Part shown: positions 60,541-64,000 of the stretch, one piece after another | How the letters are laid out: every line of letters begins with the position of its first letter | How positions within the stretch are numbered: the stretch's first letter is position 1 | NCBI GenBank assembly: GCA_036426205.1 | Contig: CM071574.1 | Location: 12,666,373 to 12,730,372, forward strand | DNA: 64,000 bases | Direction of reading: 5' to 3' | Source: Ascaphus truei | Lineage: Eukaryota > Chordata > Amphibia > Anura > Ascaphidae | The notes under the pieces: generated by a model | Database searches by the model: none | What the model saw: the letters and a program-made list of their open reading frames with translations, nothing else | Told to the model about the DNA's origin: nothing | Made by a program: the position numbers and the translations under genes

Positions 60541-60721
60541 TGCCGAATGGTGCCCGAACAAAGCCCGACCGCGGCCTGATCACAGCTCCCCCGCGCACAA
60601 GCCCAGTAATGCTGGCTGCCCTGAAGGGGATTAACGTAGCAGGGGTCCCTGCTTCTGAATGGGACTTCTGTAGCGTTAATCCTAAATCTAAGAACTGCAC
60701 TGAGAGTCCAGAGAGAACCAG

Positions 60722-60843
60722 TCTCAGTCTCTCTCTGTTTCTGTCTCTCTCTGTCTCTCTCTCTCTCTGTGTGTCTCTGTCTCTCTCTCTCTCTGTCTCT
60801 CTGTCTCTCTCTCTCTGTCTCTCTCTCTCTCTCTGTCTCTCCG
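60722..60843. repeat. (CTCTGT)n-type microsatellite
   Basis: Irregular CTCTCTGT/CTCTCTCT units over about 120 bases. The Arg/Glu-rich frame on the minus strand is produced by this repeat. Confidence 0.95.
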
Positions 60844-61193
60844 TGCAGCTCTTACTGCAGATCTCAGTATTTTTATTATTATTTTTAGTATGCAGTATTG
60901 AAGCTGGGGTTTTTCGGAGCTGAACTACATTCGTTTCAGGCCCGGAGACCACCTGCTTCCTGAGGTACAGGCCTCCAATGGGGTGCCGGTATCTCCTGCA
61001 AGTTGAAATCTGCTGCATCACTGCCCACGTGACCCGGACATTAAAACAGTCCCAGATACCGGCACCCCATGCGGTCTGTAACTCGGGAAGCAGGGGGTCC
61101 CCATACCTGAAATTAATACAGTTCATCTCTGGAGACCCCTGCTTTAATCCTATTTACCGGTACTTAAAAATACAAAAACTTAAAGCAAAGCTC

Positions 61194-61225
61194 CATTACC
61201 TTAGTGGCTAACCACTAAGGTAATG
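61194..61225. repeat. Perfect 32-bp inverted repeat
   Basis: CATTACCTTAGTGG and CCACTAAGGTAATG are perfect 14-base arms around the 4-base spacer CTAA. It lies inside the satellite-bearing element. It is not followed by a T run, and there is no reason to call it a terminator in this genome. Confidence 0.9.
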
Positions 61226-61323
61226 ACAGGATTAAAGCCTCCTACCACCACCCCCAGTGACTAGCACCGTAGACCCACTGCTTAAATACGGCAAACTAAA
61301 AATAATAATAAAAATATTGAGAT

Positions 61324-61898
61324 CTGCTGTAAGATCTGGCCAGGAGATACAGAGAGAAGGACTGCTTCTCTCTGATCTCTCTGCTGTAAGAGCTGTGCAG
61401 CAGACACAGAGAGAGGGGCCGCTTCTCTCTACTCGCTCTGCTGTAAGAGCTGGCCAGGAGATACAGAGAGAAGGACTGCTTCTCTCTGATCTCTCTGCTG
61501 TAAGAGCTGTGCAGCAGACACAGAGAGAGGGGCCGCTTCTCTCTGATCTCTCTGCTGTAAGAGATGCGCGGGGAGACACAGAGAGAGGGACTGCTTCTCT
61601 CTGATCTCTCTGCTGTAAGAGCTGTGCGGGGAGACACAGAGAGAGGGACCGCTTCTCTCTGATCTCTTTGCTGTAAGAGCTGTGTGGGGAGACACAGAGA
61701 GAGGGGCCGCTTCTCTCTGATCGCTCTGCTGTAAGAGCTGTGCGGGGAGACACAGAGAGGGACAGCTTCTCTCTGATCTCTCTGCTGTAAGAGCTGTGCG
61801 GGGAGACACAGAGAGAGGGACCGCTTCTCTCTGATCTCTCAGCTGTAAGAGCTGTGCGGGGAGATATAGCGAGAGGGACCGCTTCTCTCTGTGTAGCT
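61324..61898. repeat. Ten-unit 56-59-bp minisatellite
   Basis: Ten tandem units begin CTGCTGTAAGAGCTG and contain GAGACACAGAGAGAGGG(A/G)C and CGCTTCTCTCTGATCTCT. Starts are near 61324, 61381, 61438, 61495, 61552, 61610, 61668, 61726, 61782 and 61840. Units 1 and 3 share GGCCAGGAGATACAG, and units 2 and 4 share GTGCAGCAGACACAG, a dimeric higher-order pattern; units 5-10 share GCGGGGAGACACAG variants. The 57-base units keep all frames open. Confidence 0.95.
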
Positions 61899-62087
61899 CT
61901 TAGACTGGTGGCAGTCTGGAAGGATTAATGGAATGGGAGTCCCATTCAGAAGCTGGAACCCCCACTGCATTAATACTTCTGGGAAATTCACTCTGCTCTT
62001 GGCCACGATCACAGCCGCACTTGCGCGAAATTAAATTGCGCCACATGTGTTCATGTACACCAGTTTTTTCGGAATAACAGCTTAGAG

Positions 62088-62249
62088 CAGGGTTGGCCAA
62101 CTCCAGTCCTCAAGGGCCACCAACAGTTCAGGTTTTCAGGATATCCCTGTTTCAACTGAGCCCCCGATTGAGCCACCTGTGCTGAAGCAGGGATATTCTG
62201 AACACCTGACCTGTTGGTGACCCTTGAGGGCTGGATTTGGTCACCCCTG
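62088..62249. mobile_element. hAT-like palindromic MITE (CAGGGGTGG family)
   Basis: Starts CAGGGTTGGCCAACTCCAGT and ends GGATTTGGTCACCCCTG. Inner arms CAGGTTTTCAGGATATCCCT and AGGGATATTCTGAACACCTG pair well. Flanking 8-mers GCTTAGAG (62080-62087) and GTTTAGAG (62250-62257) match at 7 of 8 positions, a good hAT-type duplication. Confidence 0.87.
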
Positions 62250-62257
62250 GTTTAGAG

Positions 62258-64000
62258 AATACAGAAAAAATACAACATGTGCACATTTGCTACTTTTCAG
62301 CATATTTTGGCATACATCACACTAAATTAAAATGACTGGGGATAACATCAGCATGAATAAAATTCACTAACATTTTGGAATGGACAATTGGACTCAAATA
62401 TCTAACTCAAATTGTTTTCCATTGTGAATATTTGTGGATGACTAGAAGATTGTGCAACACCGCTGACTACCTGCAGATTATTATCCTAAACTGCTGACAG
62501 ACTATTCCTGGAGGACCCGTACATTACATGGGAATGCCTGTTTTGAGTTTCGAAATAATTTTTCATGTAGAGCAACTAAAATCTATTTAACCTCTTCTAC
62601 AGTATATCGCAAGAGATGACAACAACATTTCAGAGCAATGGAATAAAGGGACTTGCTCCAAGAACAAAACAGGAAGAAAGAAAACGATATATGGAGACAA
62701 TTCTAAAATTATTATAATATTAGTAATAATAATAATAATAATAATATTTGCAAGATGTGCTTAAAATACCAATAATTGGCAGTTTTAATAATCTGCATTT
62801 CTGGTACATTATAGAAATTAATAATGGTATACTGGCTTTTGACCTGGAGATAGAGGTTTACCTTTTTGAAATCCTAAATATAACAAAAAAGGAAATCAGA
62901 TTTCATTTAGGAATGACAGCTCACTGTTTTACTTTGCTTCTATTCCCAAAATCCAATCTGGGTCAGGTAGTATTCTCTGCACAAAATGGGCATATTTCAT
63001 ATTTTTTCCAATGACAACCAAATTTGGAAAAAAAATGTTGAAATCCTCCTTTTGTGAGATAAAAAAAAATAAAAACGTTATCATAGCGCTCATCTGAATT
63101 AACACATGTACCCTTTCTGAAGAGAACAGATTTTCAAATTGCAGCATGTGTGCAAAGACAACAATGTATAATCTCATATTATAATTAAAATACATTTCTT
63201 TGGTTGTTCGTTTCATAATGACTATTGTGACAGTATATTGGCTTGCTCTAAAGAGATCTGTGAATCCCTATAAACAAATACCACTTGGAAAATTAAGGAG
63301 AAGATTGTAGACTGGAAAGCGCCCCAATTCTAATAGGAACAAAAAGCTGGCAGTCCAATATGAGAAACTGCTAACTCACAACAGAGTGACCTACTTGGAG
63401 GCATTTGCCAAAGAGACAACGTTTTATGCAATTCTTCTAAAGTAGCGTCATTATGTCTATACCATCTGCAGATTTATTATTGTGCCTTAAAAACTTAAAA
63501 CTGTGCCTGAATGATATTGAACTGTGCCCAAAGGAAAGACTCCAGTATGGTGGGCGCCACACCCGCACCTACTGATGTGGTCCACGTTTTTTCCCCCCTC
63601 TCTAAAAGAACCTAATTAAGAAATCCTGACTCATTTACATGGATCTGTTTGATCTAAATTACACTCCAAACCACACCAAATTAGGAGCATCTGTGAATGT
63701 GAAATGTTTGTTCCCTGTGTCTGCTAGAACAGGGCCAGCTCTGGACAGCACATGTTTAAGTGACAAAAAAATATTTAATATAACTTACCTCTATGATCTA
63801 TTTTTCCACTAATAATTCATAGTGAGTATAAGCAGAGCATAGAACTCTGATTATTCCAGGCTGTGACAAAATATGTCACTATGCAAGTTAGAAAGAAGCA
63901 GACCACCTACTTAGTTTCTGTCATTGATAAATGCCCTTTAAGTAGCTATATTGAAATATGTGACTGTCAAGCATACAGTTGTCTTTCATAGTATTATATA
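62258..64000. other. Repeat-poor presumed intron
   Basis: No transposon boundary seen apart from an (AAT)n run at about 62716-62745. Sequence around 63590-63740 (CTAATTAAG, TTACATGGATC, ACACCAAATTAGG) is repeat-free with homeodomain-type TAAT motifs. No exon or domain-bearing frame was found. Confidence 0.45.

Larger units (their letters stand above)
60545..62050. mobile_element. Inverted-end element with internal satellites
   Basis: Left part ATTAACGTAGCAGGGGTCCC(TG)CTTCTGAATGGGAC (60630-60664) recurs inverted on the right as GTCCCATTCAGAAGCTGGAA with CCCCCACTGCATTAAT (61939-61974). GATCACAGC motifs lie outside both. Inner hairpin arms AATGGGGTGCCGGTATCT and AGATACCGGCACCCCAT (60977-60994, 61054-61070) add further palindromy. 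The interior contains a CT-rich microsatellite and a ten-unit minisatellite. The exact ends are uncertain. Long minus-strand frames of 223 and 173 residues are translations of these satellites. Confidence 0.55.

Noticed and set aside
60455..61126. 223-residue minus-strand open frame, longest in the window
   Set aside because: Its centre is an Arg/Glu/Asp repeat produced by the CT-rich microsatellite, and the rest lies in a transposon-like element. No domain or splice context.
61232..61809. Repeated SLCLPAQLLQQ/ SYSREIREK-type open frames on both strands
   Set aside because: Units near 57 bases keep every frame open. There is no start context or domain, and the frames overlap on both strands.
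61324..61898. Possible CRISPR array
   Set aside because: Units are contiguous with no unique spacers between repeats, and the setting is a vertebrate genome.

Overview
The window looks like vertebrate, most likely anuran amphibian, nuclear DNA: AT-rich, intron-scale and dense in transposons. The anuran call rests on the repeat repertoire: L2-type and CR1-type LINE ends, CORE/MIR-like SINEs with a tRNA-type B box, a DIRS-like reverse transcriptase fragment, and many small palindromic DNA transposons. The species cannot be named from sequence alone, and no bacterial or viral gene organisation is present.

Only one convincing protein-coding segment was found: a 106-bp plus-strand exon at 36014-36119 with canonical splice sites, encoding part of a RhoGAP domain that resembles ARHGAP15 (ARHGAP12/15/27 group). 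The rest of the window is most simply read as the two large introns around it. Nearly all other open reading frames are transposon remnants, simple-repeat translations or chance.

Layout. 1-17.8 kb: intron with a possible minus-strand LTR-type block, two SINEs, LINE 3' ends, an approx. 740-bp foldback element and several MITE families whose target-site duplications can be read directly. 17.8-24.2 kb: repeat-poor, possibly holding conserved noncoding elements. 24.2-30 kb: MITEs and a 2.3-kb degraded L2-type LINE. 30-36 kb: repeat-poor intron leading to the exon. 37.8-49.6 kb: AT microsatellites, a complex palindrome, and a second copy (38701-49023) of everything from 28198 to 38700. 49.6-55.9 kb: the right half of an interrupted TTAA-site MITE, a palindromic MITE, a DIRS-like fragment holding a hAT-like element with an expanded minisatellite, another hAT-like MITE and a 690-bp foldback element. 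57.1-58.2 kb: 5'-truncated CR1 LINE. 60.5-62.1 kb: inverted-end element containing a CT-rich microsatellite and a ten-unit minisatellite. 62.3-64 kb: repeat-poor intron.

The most important observation is the 10.4-kb tandem repeat. The two copies differ mainly by scattered one-base indels, and the exon and intron are hit alike. This pattern fits an unpolished long-read gap fill (false duplication) better than an old biological duplication. The junction lies inside a long palindrome next to AT repeats, where assemblies commonly break. If the duplication were real, it would place a second exon copy, with net loss of 3 bases, in the gene. I did not find a convincing undescribed gene system; the noteworthy content is transposon structure and assembly quality.
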